From Acetobacteraceae bacterium (GTDB taxonomy: Bacteria > Pseudomonadota > Alphaproteobacteria > Zavarziniales > Zavarziniaceae), in assembly GCA_947379865.1 (NCBI GenBank), contig CANCOY010000063.1, positions 1 through 23,143 on the forward strand: a stretch of 23,143 nt of DNA. The letters are read 5' to 3'. Position 1 is the stretch's first letter, and every line of letters starts with the position of its first letter. The notes below the pieces were generated by a model. That model searched no databases. It saw nothing but the letters and a program-made list of their open reading frames with translations, and was not told the origin of the DNA. This document shows, piece after piece, positions 14,129-21,200 of the stretch. A program made the position numbers and the translations under genes.

Positions 14129-15141
14129 CCGTTTTGCCACGCGGCATTCTGGCGGTCACACTGGGCGAACCGGCCGGCATCGGGCCTGAGCTTATTCTGG
14201 CCGCCTGGCGCGACCGCGCCGCCGGGACCCCGCCCTTTGTTGCCCTGGCAGACCCCGATCATCTTGAGCGCCTGGCCCGGACACTTGGCTGGGACGTGAG
14301 CGTGGCGCGGGTTGCGACCGCCGCCGAGGCTGAGCGGGTCTTTCCCCACCATCTCCCCGTCCTGCCGCTGGCCGGAACGATAACAGGCGTCCCCGGCAAG
14401 CCCGAGGCGGCAAACGCCCCCATGGTCATCGAAGCCATCGAGCGGGCCGTGCGCCTTGCCCGTGACGGTTCGGTAGGCGGTCTGGTTACCATGCCGATCA
14501 ACAAGCACGTCCTTCAGACGGCAGGGTTTGGCTTTCCCGGGCATACCGAATTTCTTGGCCATCTGGCAGGGGGCGGCGCCGTGCCTGTCATGCTGCTTGC
14601 CGTGGCGGGCCTGCGGGTTGTTCCTGTAACCGTGCACATATCCCTGGCCGACGTGCCACGGCATCTTTCCGCCCGTGGGATCACTGGCACCGCCCGGATC
14701 CTTGCAACTGCGTTGCGGCGCGATTTTGGCATTGCGGCCCCCCGCATCGCGGTGGCTGGCCTCAACCCCCATGCCGGCGAGGCCGGCTCGATGGGGCGGG
14801 AGGAGATCGATATCATCGCGCCGGCCATCGGCGAATTGCAGGCAGAGGGCATGGCCGTGACAGGTCCACATCCGGCGGACAGTCTTTTCCATGCCGAAGC
14901 CAGAGAGCGCTATGACGCGGCCCTGTGCATGTACCATGACCAGGCCCTGATCCCGCTCAAGACCATCGACTTCCACAAGGGGGTCAACATCACCATTGGC
15001 CTGCCCTTTGTCCGCACCTCGCCAGATCATGGCACCGCGTTTGATATTGCCGGGACGGGCCGTGCCAGACCTGACAGCACCCTGGCAGCACTGCACATGG
15101 CAACACAGATGGCGGCGGCGCGCGCCGTCCCACCGGGTTGA
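14125..15141 (+). CDS. pdxA: 4-hydroxythreonine-4-phosphate dehydrogenase
   Basis: A 338-residue cytosolic NAD-dependent dehydrogenase of the DXP-dependent vitamin B6 pathway. It oxidises 4-phosphohydroxy-threonine to a product that PdxJ joins with deoxyxylulose phosphate to form pyridoxine phosphate. The start TLGEPAGIGPEL, the substrate region GFPGHTEFLG (136-145), and the three metal-binding histidines His171, His216 (AGLNPHAGE) and His271 (MYHDQALIPLKTIDF) are all present. SPDHGTAFDIAGTG near the end is also typical. The ATG overlaps the surA stop (ATGA), so translation is coupled. I recall the surA-pdxA-rsmA order as widespread in proteobacteria and not specific to B6 metabolism. It is relevant that the window also encodes a PLP-dependent aminotransferase, but they are not linked in an operon. 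Confidence 0.96.
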   Translation: MTVLPRGILAVTLGEPAGIGPELILAAWRDRAAGTPPFVALADPDHLERLARTLGWDVSVARVATAAEAERVFPHHLPVLPLAGTITGVPGKPEAANAPMVIEAIERAVRLARDGSVGGLVTMPINKHVLQTAGFGFPGHTEFLGHLAGGGAVPVMLLAVAGLRVVPVTVHISLADVPRHLSARGITGTARILATALRRDFGIAAPRIAVAGLNPHAGEAGSMGREEIDIIAPAIGELQAEGMAVTGPHPADSLFHAEARERYDAALCMYHDQALIPLKTIDFHKGVNITIGLPFVRTSPDHGTAFDIAGTGRARPDSTLAALHMATQMAAARAVPPG

Positions 15142-15149
15142 ACCACGCC

Positions 15150-16004
15150 ATGTCTTCCACTCCAGATAGCCTGCCGCCCCTGCGCGAAGTCATTGCCACT
15201 TATGGTCTTGGCGCGCGCAAATCGCTTGGCCAGAACTTCCTGCTCGACCTCAATCTCACGGGCCGGATCGCCCGTGCGGCGGGGGACCTTGCCGGTTGCA
15301 CCGTCTATGAGGTTGGCCCCGGCCCCGGTGGGCTGACCCGTGCGCTGCTTGCCGAAGGCGCCTCGCGTGTGGTTGCCGTAGAGCGGGATGAAAGATGTCT
15401 GGCAGCCCTGGCCGATGTGGCGGCAGCTTTTGCGAACCGGCTTGAGGTCATTCCTGCCGACGCCCTGGAAATGGACGAACTGGCCCTCTTTGGCACCAGT
15501 GGCCTTCCGGTAAAGGTAGTGGCCAACCTGCCCTATAATGTGGGTACGGCCCTGCTGATCAAATGGCTGCGTCTGCCCGTCTGGCCGCCCTGGTGGGCAA
15601 GCCTGACCCTGATGTTCCAGCGGGAAGTGGCGCTGCGGCTTGTGGCCCGGCCAAGCGACCCGGATTACGGGCGCCTCTCGATCCTGACCCAGTGGCGGGC
15701 CCGGCCGCGCCTGTTGTTTGATGTCAGCCCCAAGGCCTTTGTGCCACCGCCAAAGGTGACCTCAACCATCGTTTCGATCACGCCATTGGACCGGCCGGTG
15801 GCCGAAGCCCCCCTTGAGGCGCTTGAGCAGGTAACGGCGGCGGCCTTCAACCAGCGGCGCAAGATGCTGAGGGCCAGCCTGCGCAGCCTGGGCGATCCGG
15901 ATACCCTGCTGGCAACTGCCGGGATCGAGCCAACCGCCCGGCCGGAAGACCTGCCCGTTGCCGCGTTCTGCGCGCTGGCCCGGGCCCTTGCCGCCCGCAC
16001 CTAG
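15150..16004 (+). CDS. rsmA: 16S rRNA adenine dimethyltransferase RsmA/KsgA
   Basis: A 284-residue SAM-dependent enzyme that dimethylates two adjacent adenines in the 3'-end hairpin of 16S rRNA late in 30S assembly. It shows the family marks in order: GQNFLLD (27-33), SAM-binding EVGPGPGGLT (54-63), the acidic end of the next strand in VERDERC, and the catalytic NLPYNVGT (126-133), then MFQREVALRL and the C-terminal PPPKVTSTIV and RRKMLRASLR segments. I take ATG 15150; a TTG at 15138 overlapping the pdxA stop is possible but adds only NHA-type residues. It is the last gene of the plus-strand run and converges on gmk with four bases between the stop codons, across a small hairpin. Confidence 0.95.
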   Translation: MSSTPDSLPPLREVIATYGLGARKSLGQNFLLDLNLTGRIARAAGDLAGCTVYEVGPGPGGLTRALLAEGASRVVAVERDERCLAALADVAAAFANRLEVIPADALEMDELALFGTSGLPVKVVANLPYNVGTALLIKWLRLPVWPPWWASLTLMFQREVALRLVARPSDPDYGRLSILTQWRARPRLLFDVSPKAFVPPPKVTSTIVSITPLDRPVAEAPLEALEQVTAAAFNQRRKMLRASLRSLGDPDTLLATAGIEPTARPEDLPVAAFCALARALAART

Positions 16005-16020
16005 ACGGCTACTGGCCGTC
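16004..16020. terminator. Hairpin spanning the rsmA/gmk convergent stops
   Basis: GACGGC (16004-16009) and GCCGTC (16015-16020) make a perfect 6-bp stem with a 5-base loop across the two stop codons. No T-run follows on either strand, so it is only a terminator candidate. Similar hairpins sit at the two other convergent junctions of the window. Confidence 0.35.
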
Positions 16021-16668
16021 GCGGAGGCGTTTGACGAAATCGACAAGGCCCGTCTGCCGGGTCCGCTTCAGGCGCTCGGCCGCAAGAATGGCGGAGATCC
16101 CCGCAAGGCTGGCCTCAAGGTTGTCGTTGAGCACGATGTAATCATATTCGGCCCAGTGGCTGATCTCTTCCGACGCCTTGGCCATGCGCGCCGCCACAAC
16201 ATCAGCCGGATCCGAAGCGCGGCGGTTTAGCCTGCGTTCAAGTTCGGCGACGGACGGAGGCAGGATGAAAATGCTCACAAGGTCGTCGCGGGCGTTCTGG
16301 GCAATCTGCTGGGTGCCCTGCCAGTCGATGTCGAACAGCACATCCTTGCCTGCGGCCAGCGCCTGCTCCACCGGGCGACTGGGCGTGCCATAGTAATTGC
16401 CAAAGACCTTGGCATGCTCCAGCAGTTCACGCCGGTTGATCATCTCGTTGAAATTCTGCGGGTCGACGAAAAAATAATCCTGCCCGTCCACCTCGCCGGG
16501 CCGGCGGGGCCGCGTCGTTGCCGATACCGACATGACCAGCTCGGGCTCGCGTTCAAGAAGCGCACGGGAGATGGTGGTCTTGCCCGCGCCAGAGGGCGAG
16601 GACAGCACGAACATCAGGCCGCGGCGATCGATCCTGACAGGGAGCCGGGTCGAGGAGGCATTCGGCAT
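16009..16668 (-). CDS. gmk: Guanylate kinase
   Basis: A 219-residue cytosolic kinase that converts GMP to GDP with ATP. The P-loop is SSPSGAGKTT at 23-32. The GMP-binding region follows as SATTRPRRPGEVDGQDYFF (about 49-67), then FDIDWQGTQQI and the lid region with RLNRRASD. Length is slightly above the E. coli enzyme because of an 18-residue N-terminal extension before MFVLSSPSG. ATG 16668 follows the yicC stop by four bases, with GTGGAAT as weak Shine-Dalgarno inside the end of yicC. Met19 as start would lack that coupling. It is the last gene of the minus-strand fab-mltG-yicC-gmk run and converges on rsmA. I recall the yicC-gmk adjacency as common in many bacteria. Confidence 0.96.
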   Translation of the reverse strand: MPNASSTRLPVRIDRRGLMFVLSSPSGAGKTTISRALLEREPELVMSVSATTRPRRPGEVDGQDYFFVDPQNFNEMINRRELLEHAKVFGNYYGTPSRPVEQALAAGKDVLFDIDWQGTQQIAQNARDDLVSIFILPPSVAELERRLNRRASDPADVVAARMAKASEEISHWAEYDYIVLNDNLEASLAGISAILAAERLKRTRQTGLVDFVKRLRDGQ

Positions 16669-16672
16669 CGCA

Positions 16673-17560
16673 CTATTCCACGTTCTGGACCTGCTCGCGC
16701 AGGCGATCGATGGTGGCCTTCAGATCAAGGCCAATCCGGGTCAACTGCACATCCGCCGACTTGGAGCAGAGTGTATTGGCCTCACGGTTGAATTCCTGGG
16801 CCAGGAAATCAAGTTTCCGTCCCACCTCCACCCCCTGGGCCAGCAGGTCACGGGCGGCGGCAACATGGGCCGTCAACCGATCAAGTTCTTCACGCACATC
16901 GGCCTTGGCGATGATGAGCGCAACTTCCTGGGCGAGGCGCTCTGGGCTGAGGGCGGGTGCCGCCGCAACAAGGCTGTTTACCTGGGCTTCAAGACGGGTC
17001 CGCAGTGCCGCTGGCTGGGTTGCTGCAAGGGTACCCGCTGCCTCCACAAGAGCCTCGATCTCATCGATGTGCGCCACCAGCACCTCGGCAAGGCGTGCCC
17101 CTTCAGCCAGGCGTGCAACCACCAGATCATCAAGCGCCGCCAGAAGGCCGGCCCGGATCTCCACGTCGCGCGCGGCCACCAGGGCCTCGGCCTCTTCCGG
17201 CTCGGCGCGTTCGATCACCCCCGGCAGGGCAAGCAGGCCATGGGCACGCGCATTGGTGACGCCCGGCGCATTTGCCAGTTCGGCAGCCAGCGCCAGCACC
17301 TGGTTCAGCACATCACGATTGACGCGAAAGGCACTGGTGAGCGCCGTTTTTGCTGTGTTCAGGGAAATGGTGACATTGCCGCGCTTGAGGCGACGCGAGG
17401 CCTCTGTGCGGACCAGGGACTCCAGTGCGTCCTGGCCTGAGGGCAGGCGCAGGCGCAGGTCCAGGGAACGGCCGTTGACGCTGCGTACCTCCCACGTCCA
17501 TCCAACCGCACCAGTGGCCCCGGCAGCGCGTGCATAGCCTGTCATGCTGGCAAGGCTCAT
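16673..17560 (-). CDS. yicC: YicC/YloC-family endoribonuclease
   Basis: A 295-residue protein of the YicC family, described in E. coli and Bacillus as an endoribonuclease affecting small RNA turnover. The N-terminus LASMTGYARA and the WEVRSVNGRSLDLRLRLP stretch are the family's hallmark, and the C-terminal EFNREANTLCSKSADVQLTRIGLDLKATIDRLREQVQNVE is nearly invariant in style among homologues. It is followed by gmk after four bases. The start at ATG 17560 has no Shine-Dalgarno. A possible promoter lies immediately upstream, which would give a nearly leaderless mRNA. The 93 bases between mltG and yicC hold no other gene that I can see. The role here is inferred from family only. Confidence 0.93.
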   Translation of the reverse strand: MSLASMTGYARAAGATGAVGWTWEVRSVNGRSLDLRLRLPSGQDALESLVRTEASRRLKRGNVTISLNTAKTALTSAFRVNRDVLNQVLALAAELANAPGVTNARAHGLLALPGVIERAEPEEAEALVAARDVEIRAGLLAALDDLVVARLAEGARLAEVLVAHIDEIEALVEAAGTLAATQPAALRTRLEAQVNSLVAAAPALSPERLAQEVALIIAKADVREELDRLTAHVAAARDLLAQGVEVGRKLDFLAQEFNREANTLCSKSADVQLTRIGLDLKATIDRLREQVQNVE

Positions 17561-17571
17561 GTTTGATCCAA

Positions 17572-17600
17572 TAGATATGGGGGGTGAACTGAGGATTGAA
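17572..17600 (-). promoter_or_regulatory. Weak promoter candidate upstream of yicC
   Basis: On the minus strand TTCAAT (17595-17600) and TATCTA (17572-17577) are 17 bases apart. The start site would fall within about seven bases of the yicC ATG. The -35 box is poor. This is offered because the yicC start lacks a Shine-Dalgarno and the gap to mltG is AT-richer than its surroundings. Confidence 0.25.
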
Positions 17601-17653
17601 TACTAGGGGCGGCAGAGGTGGCGGGCAAGAGTGGCAGACACCAGTCCCCCGTC

Positions 17654-18655
17654 TCAGGGGCCAGATGCAGGTGCCAGGCTTCCCTGACGGCGGCCTTCCA
17701 GCCAGCGCCGGACATTGGCGTTATGCTCCGCAAGGGTGCGGGCAAAGGCATGGCCACCGGTTCCATCGGCCACGAAATAGAGGTCATCCGTGGAGAGCGG
17801 CTGCAGCACAGCCTCGATGGCGGCCCGCCCTGGATTGGCAATGGGCGTGGCTGGCAGGCCCGGGATGACATAGGTGTTGAACGGCGTTGACCGCTCCAGA
17901 TCGGCCCGTGTGAGGCTGCGGTCCAGCGGCCCTCGCCCCTGTGTCAGGCCATAGATGACCGTCGGATCGGATTGCAGGCGCATGCCCAGCCGCAGGCGGT
18001 TGACGAAGGCCCCGGCGATATGCGGCCGCTCGGCGGCGATGCCCGTTTCCTTTTCGACGATGGAGGCCAGCGTCAGGACCTCGTCGCTGGTCTGATAGGG
18101 CAGGCCCGGTGCCAGGCTTGGCATCACCTCGTCCAGCGTGCGTGTCATGGCATCCGACATGCGTTCCACAAGGGCCGTGCGCGTATCACCCCGCGCAAAA
18201 CCATAGGTCTCAGGCAGCAGGCGTCCCTCGGGGGGTGCCGGCGGCAACTCGCCGCTCAGGGCGGGTTCGGCCGCAACAAGTTGCAGGACCTGGGCAACAG
18301 TCAGGCCTTCGGGCACCGTCAGGCGGCGCACCAGCACCCGGCCTTCCTGAAGTTGAGCCACAACCTCAGCCATGGAAAGTGCGGCGGGAAAGGCATATTC
18401 ACCCGCCCGCAGTGGGCGATCGCCGCCAAACAGGCGCAGCGAGACAGCAAAGACAAGGGGCGGTTGGGCAATCACCCCCGCTTCAGCCAGGCGGCGGCTG
18501 ATGGCACGCACGCCCTCGCCGCGGGGGATCTCCACAATGATGTCGGCAGGTGCCGGGCCGGGCGCCCGGTAACTCTGGTCCAGCCAGAGAAAGGCTGCAC
18601 CGGCGGCGATTCCGATGAGGACCGGGATCGCCGCCAGGGCAAGGCGCCAGCGCAT
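17654..18655 (-). CDS. mltG: Endolytic transglycosylase MltG
   Basis: A 333-residue inner-membrane enzyme with its active domain in the periplasm. It cuts nascent peptidoglycan strands and so sets glycan length. A membrane anchor (about residues 5-25) is followed by a LysM-like part (residues 37-110, with IVEIPRGEGVRAISRRLAEAGVI) and the YceG catalytic domain. That domain shows RLLPETYGF, then SIVEKETG with the catalytic Glu201, and LQSDPTVIYG (227-236). The end carries the LPATPIANPG and DLYFVADGTGGHAFARTLAEHN segments. The ATG is three bases after the fabF stop, so the two are co-translated or nearly so. I recall the fabF-mltG-yicC-gmk order as common in alphaproteobacteria. Confidence 0.96.
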   Translation of the reverse strand: MRWRLALAAIPVLIGIAAGAAFLWLDQSYRAPGPAPADIIVEIPRGEGVRAISRRLAEAGVIAQPPLVFAVSLRLFGGDRPLRAGEYAFPAALSMAEVVAQLQEGRVLVRRLTVPEGLTVAQVLQLVAAEPALSGELPPAPPEGRLLPETYGFARGDTRTALVERMSDAMTRTLDEVMPSLAPGLPYQTSDEVLTLASIVEKETGIAAERPHIAGAFVNRLRLGMRLQSDPTVIYGLTQGRGPLDRSLTRADLERSTPFNTYVIPGLPATPIANPGRAAIEAVLQPLSTDDLYFVADGTGGHAFARTLAEHNANVRRWLEGRRQGSLAPASGP

Positions 18656-18658
18656 CCC

Positions 18659-19924
18659 CTAGGGCGCGCGGACGAGAACCAGCGAGGCGTTGGTGCCCCC
18701 GAACCCGAACGAGTTCGACAGGATCGCATTGATCTTGCGCTGCCGGGGCTGCAGGGGAACCAGATCGATGCCGGTGCAACTGTCGGAGGGGTTTTCCAGA
18801 TTGAGGGTGGGCGGTGCCACCTGGTCACGCATGGCCAGGATCGAGAAAATCGCTTCAACCGCTCCCGCCGCACCAAGCAGATGGCCGACCGAAGACTTTG
18901 TCGATGACATCGAAACCGTGCCGGTCGCACTCCCGAACAGGCGCTTCACGGCGCCCAGTTCAATCTCGTCACCCAGCGGCGTCGATGTGCCATGGGCGTT
19001 GATATAGTCGATGTCCGACGGATTCAGTTGCGCCCGCTTGAGGGCGGCCTGCATCGAGCGGAAACCGCCATTGCCGTCTTCGGCCGGTGCGGTGATGTGA
19101 TAGGCATCACCCGACATGCCATAGCCGACAACCTCGGCATAGATTTTCGCGCCGCGCTTGCGGGCATGCTCAAGTTCTTCGAGCACGACAACGCCCGAGC
19201 CCTCGCCCATGACAAACCCATCACGGTCCTTGTCCCAGGGCCGCGATCCCCGTTCCGGGGTGTCGTTATAGGCGGTGGACATGGCGCGGGCCGAGCAGAA
19301 GCCAGCCATGCCAAGGCGCGAGATGGCTGCCTCCGCACCACCAGCCACCATGACATCGGCGTCATCCAGCATGATCAGCCGCGCCGCGTCGCCAATGGCA
19401 TGGGCACCCGTGGAACAGGCGGTGACCACCGCATGGTTCGGGCCCTTGAAGCCATAGCGGATGGAAACCTGGCCCGATGCCAGATTGATGAGGCGCCCGG
19501 GGATAAAGAACGGGCTGATGCGACGTGGACCCTTCTCGTGAAGGATGATCGACGCTTCCTCTATGCCGGGAAGGCCACCGATGCCGGAGCCGATCATCAC
19601 ACCCGTGCGGATCAGCTCTTCTTCGTCGGTCGGCTTCCAGCCAGCGTCGGTCACGGCCTGTTCGGCCGCAGCCATTGCGAAGATGATGAAATCATCAACG
19701 CGGCGCTGTTCCTTCGGGTCAACCCACTGGTCAGCGTCGAATGTGCCGTCCGACCCGTCGCCAAGGGGAACGCCCCCGGCAATCCTGGTCGGCAGATCAT
19801 CTACCCTGAACTTCGTGATGGCACGCGCGCCGGACTTGCCGGCAAGAATGCGCTCCCAGGTAATCTCAACGCCGCAGCCAAGCGGCGAAACCATACCCAG
19901 GCCGGTGACGACCACACGTCTCAT
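18659..19924 (-). CDS. fabF: Beta-ketoacyl-ACP synthase II
   Basis: A 421-residue cytosolic condensing enzyme that joins malonyl-ACP to a growing acyl-ACP. The Cys-His-His triad is present: Cys170 in VTACSTGAH, His311 in NAHGTSTPLGD, and His348 in KSSVGHLLGAAGA (with Lys343). The glycine-rich tail SFGFGGTN is at 405-412. The N-terminus RRVVVTGLGMVSPLGCGV is standard. ATG 19924 has GAGG eight bases upstream. It lies 81 bases behind acpP, with two inverted repeats in that gap, and is followed after three bases by mltG. FabF rather than FabB is supported by the overall pattern and by its position after acpP. Confidence 0.97.
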   Translation of the reverse strand: MRRVVVTGLGMVSPLGCGVEITWERILAGKSGARAITKFRVDDLPTRIAGGVPLGDGSDGTFDADQWVDPKEQRRVDDFIIFAMAAAEQAVTDAGWKPTDEEELIRTGVMIGSGIGGLPGIEEASIILHEKGPRRISPFFIPGRLINLASGQVSIRYGFKGPNHAVVTACSTGAHAIGDAARLIMLDDADVMVAGGAEAAISRLGMAGFCSARAMSTAYNDTPERGSRPWDKDRDGFVMGEGSGVVVLEELEHARKRGAKIYAEVVGYGMSGDAYHITAPAEDGNGGFRSMQAALKRAQLNPSDIDYINAHGTSTPLGDEIELGAVKRLFGSATGTVSMSSTKSSVGHLLGAAGAVEAIFSILAMRDQVAPPTLNLENPSDSCTGIDLVPLQPRQRKINAILSNSFGFGGTNASLVLVRAP

Positions 19925-19960
19925 GCAAAACGCCTCATGCCGGAACCGAAGGGGCGTGCA

Positions 19961-19984
19961 GGCAGCCGGACAAGCCGGACTGCC
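19961..19984 (-). other. Stem-loop between acpP and fabF
   Basis: GGCAG-CCGG pairs with CCGG-CTGCC, with a single bulged A at 19979 and a 5-base loop: nine base pairs. It lies about 35 bases before the fabF start, with no T-run. It is a candidate mRNA stabiliser or attenuator for unequal expression of acpP and fabF. Confidence 0.5.
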
Positions 19985-19990
19985 AGACCG

Positions 19991-20003
19991 CTGATCGGAT
20001 CAG
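19991..20003 (-). other. 6-1-6 inverted repeat just after the acpP stop
   Basis: CTGATC and GATCAG flank a single G, two bases beyond the acpP stop codon. A one-base loop is too tight for a full RNA hairpin, so it is either a DNA-binding palindrome or part of a hairpin with an opened top. Its position next to the larger stem-loop is the reason to note it. Confidence 0.4.
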
Positions 20004-20005
20004 TC

Positions 20006-20242
20006 TCAGGAACTGTGGTCCTTGATGTAGTCGATGGCATCCTTGACCGTCAGGATCTTCTCGGCTGCATCATCGGGGATCTCGCACCCGAACTCTTCCT
20101 CGAAGGCCATCACAAGCTCGACGGTGTCGAGGCTGTCGGCGCCAAGATCGTCGATGAAGCTGGCGGTCTCGGTCACCTTGTCCTCGTCGACGCCAAGATG
20201 CTCGACGACGATCTTCTTCACGCGATCGGCAATGTCAGTCAT
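20006..20242 (-). CDS. acpP: Acyl carrier protein
   Basis: A 78-residue acidic four-helix carrier that holds growing acyl chains on a phosphopantetheine arm. The attachment site is Ser37 in GADSLDTVELV, in the expected DSL motif. The start MTDIADRVKKIVVEHLGV and the end with VKDAIDYIKDHSS are typical. ATG 20242 has CAGAGGAAT seven to ten bases upstream. The frame is open 68 codons further up to 20446, but that extension is arginine- and glycine-rich, unlike ACP, and is rejected. The gene sits between fabG (203 bases away) and fabF (81 bases), so it probably has its own leader or promoter, consistent with its high demand. Confidence 0.98.
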   Translation of the reverse strand: MTDIADRVKKIVVEHLGVDEDKVTETASFIDDLGADSLDTVELVMAFEEEFGCEIPDDAAEKILTVKDAIDYIKDHSS

Positions 20243-20272
20243 GCTGCGGATTCCTCTGGAAATGGCTTCGCG

Positions 20273-20284
20273 GCGGAATTCCGC
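20273..20284. other. 12-bp perfect palindrome in the acpP leader
   Basis: GCGGAATTCCGC reads the same on both strands, 31 bases before the acpP ATG. It contains an EcoRI-type core, which is incidental. It might be a binding site or a short RNA hairpin. Confidence 0.35.
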
Positions 20285-20345
20285 GTAGCGTCGTCCTTGC
20301 GACCCGCGGCAGGCGAGCGCCCCCGGGTCAATCGATGCCCGAACG

Positions 20346-20356
20346 CCGTCAGACGG
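20346..20356. promoter_or_regulatory. Candidate operator near a possible acpP promoter
   Basis: CCGTC-A-GACGG is a 5-1-5 inverted repeat. On the minus strand a TATGTT (20367-20372) lies 10 bases upstream of it and could be a -10 box, though I find no good -35. The repeat would then fall around the transcription start, as an operator would. Weak evidence. Confidence 0.25.
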
Positions 20357-20399
20357 TCGGGTCTCTAACATACTTTCCCGCCCTTCGCCAGCGGGTGCC

Positions 20400-20414
20400 T
20401 GGGGTGATACCCCA
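20400..20414 (-). terminator. Hairpin after fabG
   Basis: TGGGGT (20400-20405) and ACCCCA (20409-20414) form a perfect 6-bp stem with loop GAT, 31 bases downstream of the fabG stop. No T-run. It may be a partial terminator or an mRNA-processing site between fabG and acpP. Confidence 0.4.
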
Positions 20415-20445
20415 AGATCGTGGCCCCCAACCGGGGACAGCAACA

Positions 20446-21186
20446 CTAGATCATGGCCATTCCGCCGTTCACATGCAGCGTCTGGCCCGTCACATAGGCG
20501 GCCTCGTTGCTGGCAAGATAAACGGTGGCGGCAGCAATTTCTTCAGACGTACCCAATCGTCCGGCCGGTACGCGGCCGCTGATGGCGTCCCTCTGGGCGT
20601 CGTTCAAGGCGTCTGTCATGGGCGTGGCGATGAAGCCCGGCGCAATGCAGTTCACCGTGATGCCGCGCGAGGCCACTTCAGCGGCAAGCGCCTTGGACAT
20701 GCCGATCATGCCGGCTTTCGAGGCCGCATAATTTGCCTGTCCCGGATTTCCCGTGACCCCAACGATGGAGGTGATCCCAACGATTCGGCCAAAGCGGCGC
20801 TTCATCATGCCCCGCACAACGGCACGCGACAGCCGAAAGCCCGCCGTCAGGTTCACGGCGATCACCTCGTTCCACTCGTCATCCTTCATGCGGATGAAGA
20901 GGTTGTCACGGGTAAGGCCGGCGTTGTTCACCAGAATGTCGATTCCACCCCCCAGCGCCGCCTCAGCAGCGGCAGCCAGGCCATCGGCAGCAGCCGGATC
21001 CGCAAGGTCAGAGACGACCACATGGGCACGGTCGCCGAGGACAGCCTTGAGCGCATCAAGCGGCTCCTGCTTGCGGCCGGCCAGCACCACGGCGGCACCG
21101 CGCGCGTGCAGGGCACTTGCAATGGCGCCACCAATCCCGCCTGAGGCGCCGGTGACAAGGGCAGTTCTGCCCGTCAGATCGAACAT
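20446..21186 (-). CDS. fabG: 3-oxoacyl-ACP reductase
   Basis: A 246-residue NADPH-dependent short-chain dehydrogenase that performs the first reduction of each fatty acid elongation cycle. The cofactor motif TGASGGIG is at 12-19, NNAG at 87-90, and the catalytic Ser140, Tyr153 and Lys157 (NYAASKAG) are in place. The end YVTGQTLHVNGGMAM is the FabG hallmark. ATG 21186 follows GAAGGGAC, and the fabD stop is 14 bases upstream. The first enzyme of the group, fabD, is read before it. The frame and length are normal. Nothing suggests a different SDR function. Confidence 0.97.
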   Translation of the reverse strand: MFDLTGRTALVTGASGGIGGAIASALHARGAAVVLAGRKQEPLDALKAVLGDRAHVVVSDLADPAAADGLAAAAEAALGGGIDILVNNAGLTRDNLFIRMKDDEWNEVIAVNLTAGFRLSRAVVRGMMKRRFGRIVGITSIVGVTGNPGQANYAASKAGMIGMSKALAAEVASRGITVNCIAPGFIATPMTDALNDAQRDAISGRVPAGRLGTSEEIAAATVYLASNEAAYVTGQTLHVNGGMAMI

Positions 21187-21200
21187 GGAGATGTCCCTTC

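Noticed and set aside
20277..20282. EcoRI site as a sign of a cloning junction
   Set aside because: It is simply the centre of a 12-bp palindrome in native-looking sequence, and the genes on both sides fit the expected order.
18992..20368. A 458-codon plus-strand frame over fabF and acpP
   Set aside because: Antisense to two genes with complete active sites. No recognisable domain.
20243..20446. An N-terminal extension of AcpP by 68 residues
   Set aside because: The frame happens to lack stops, but the extension is basic and unlike ACP, and MTDIADRVKK at 20242 has a proper Shine-Dalgarno.
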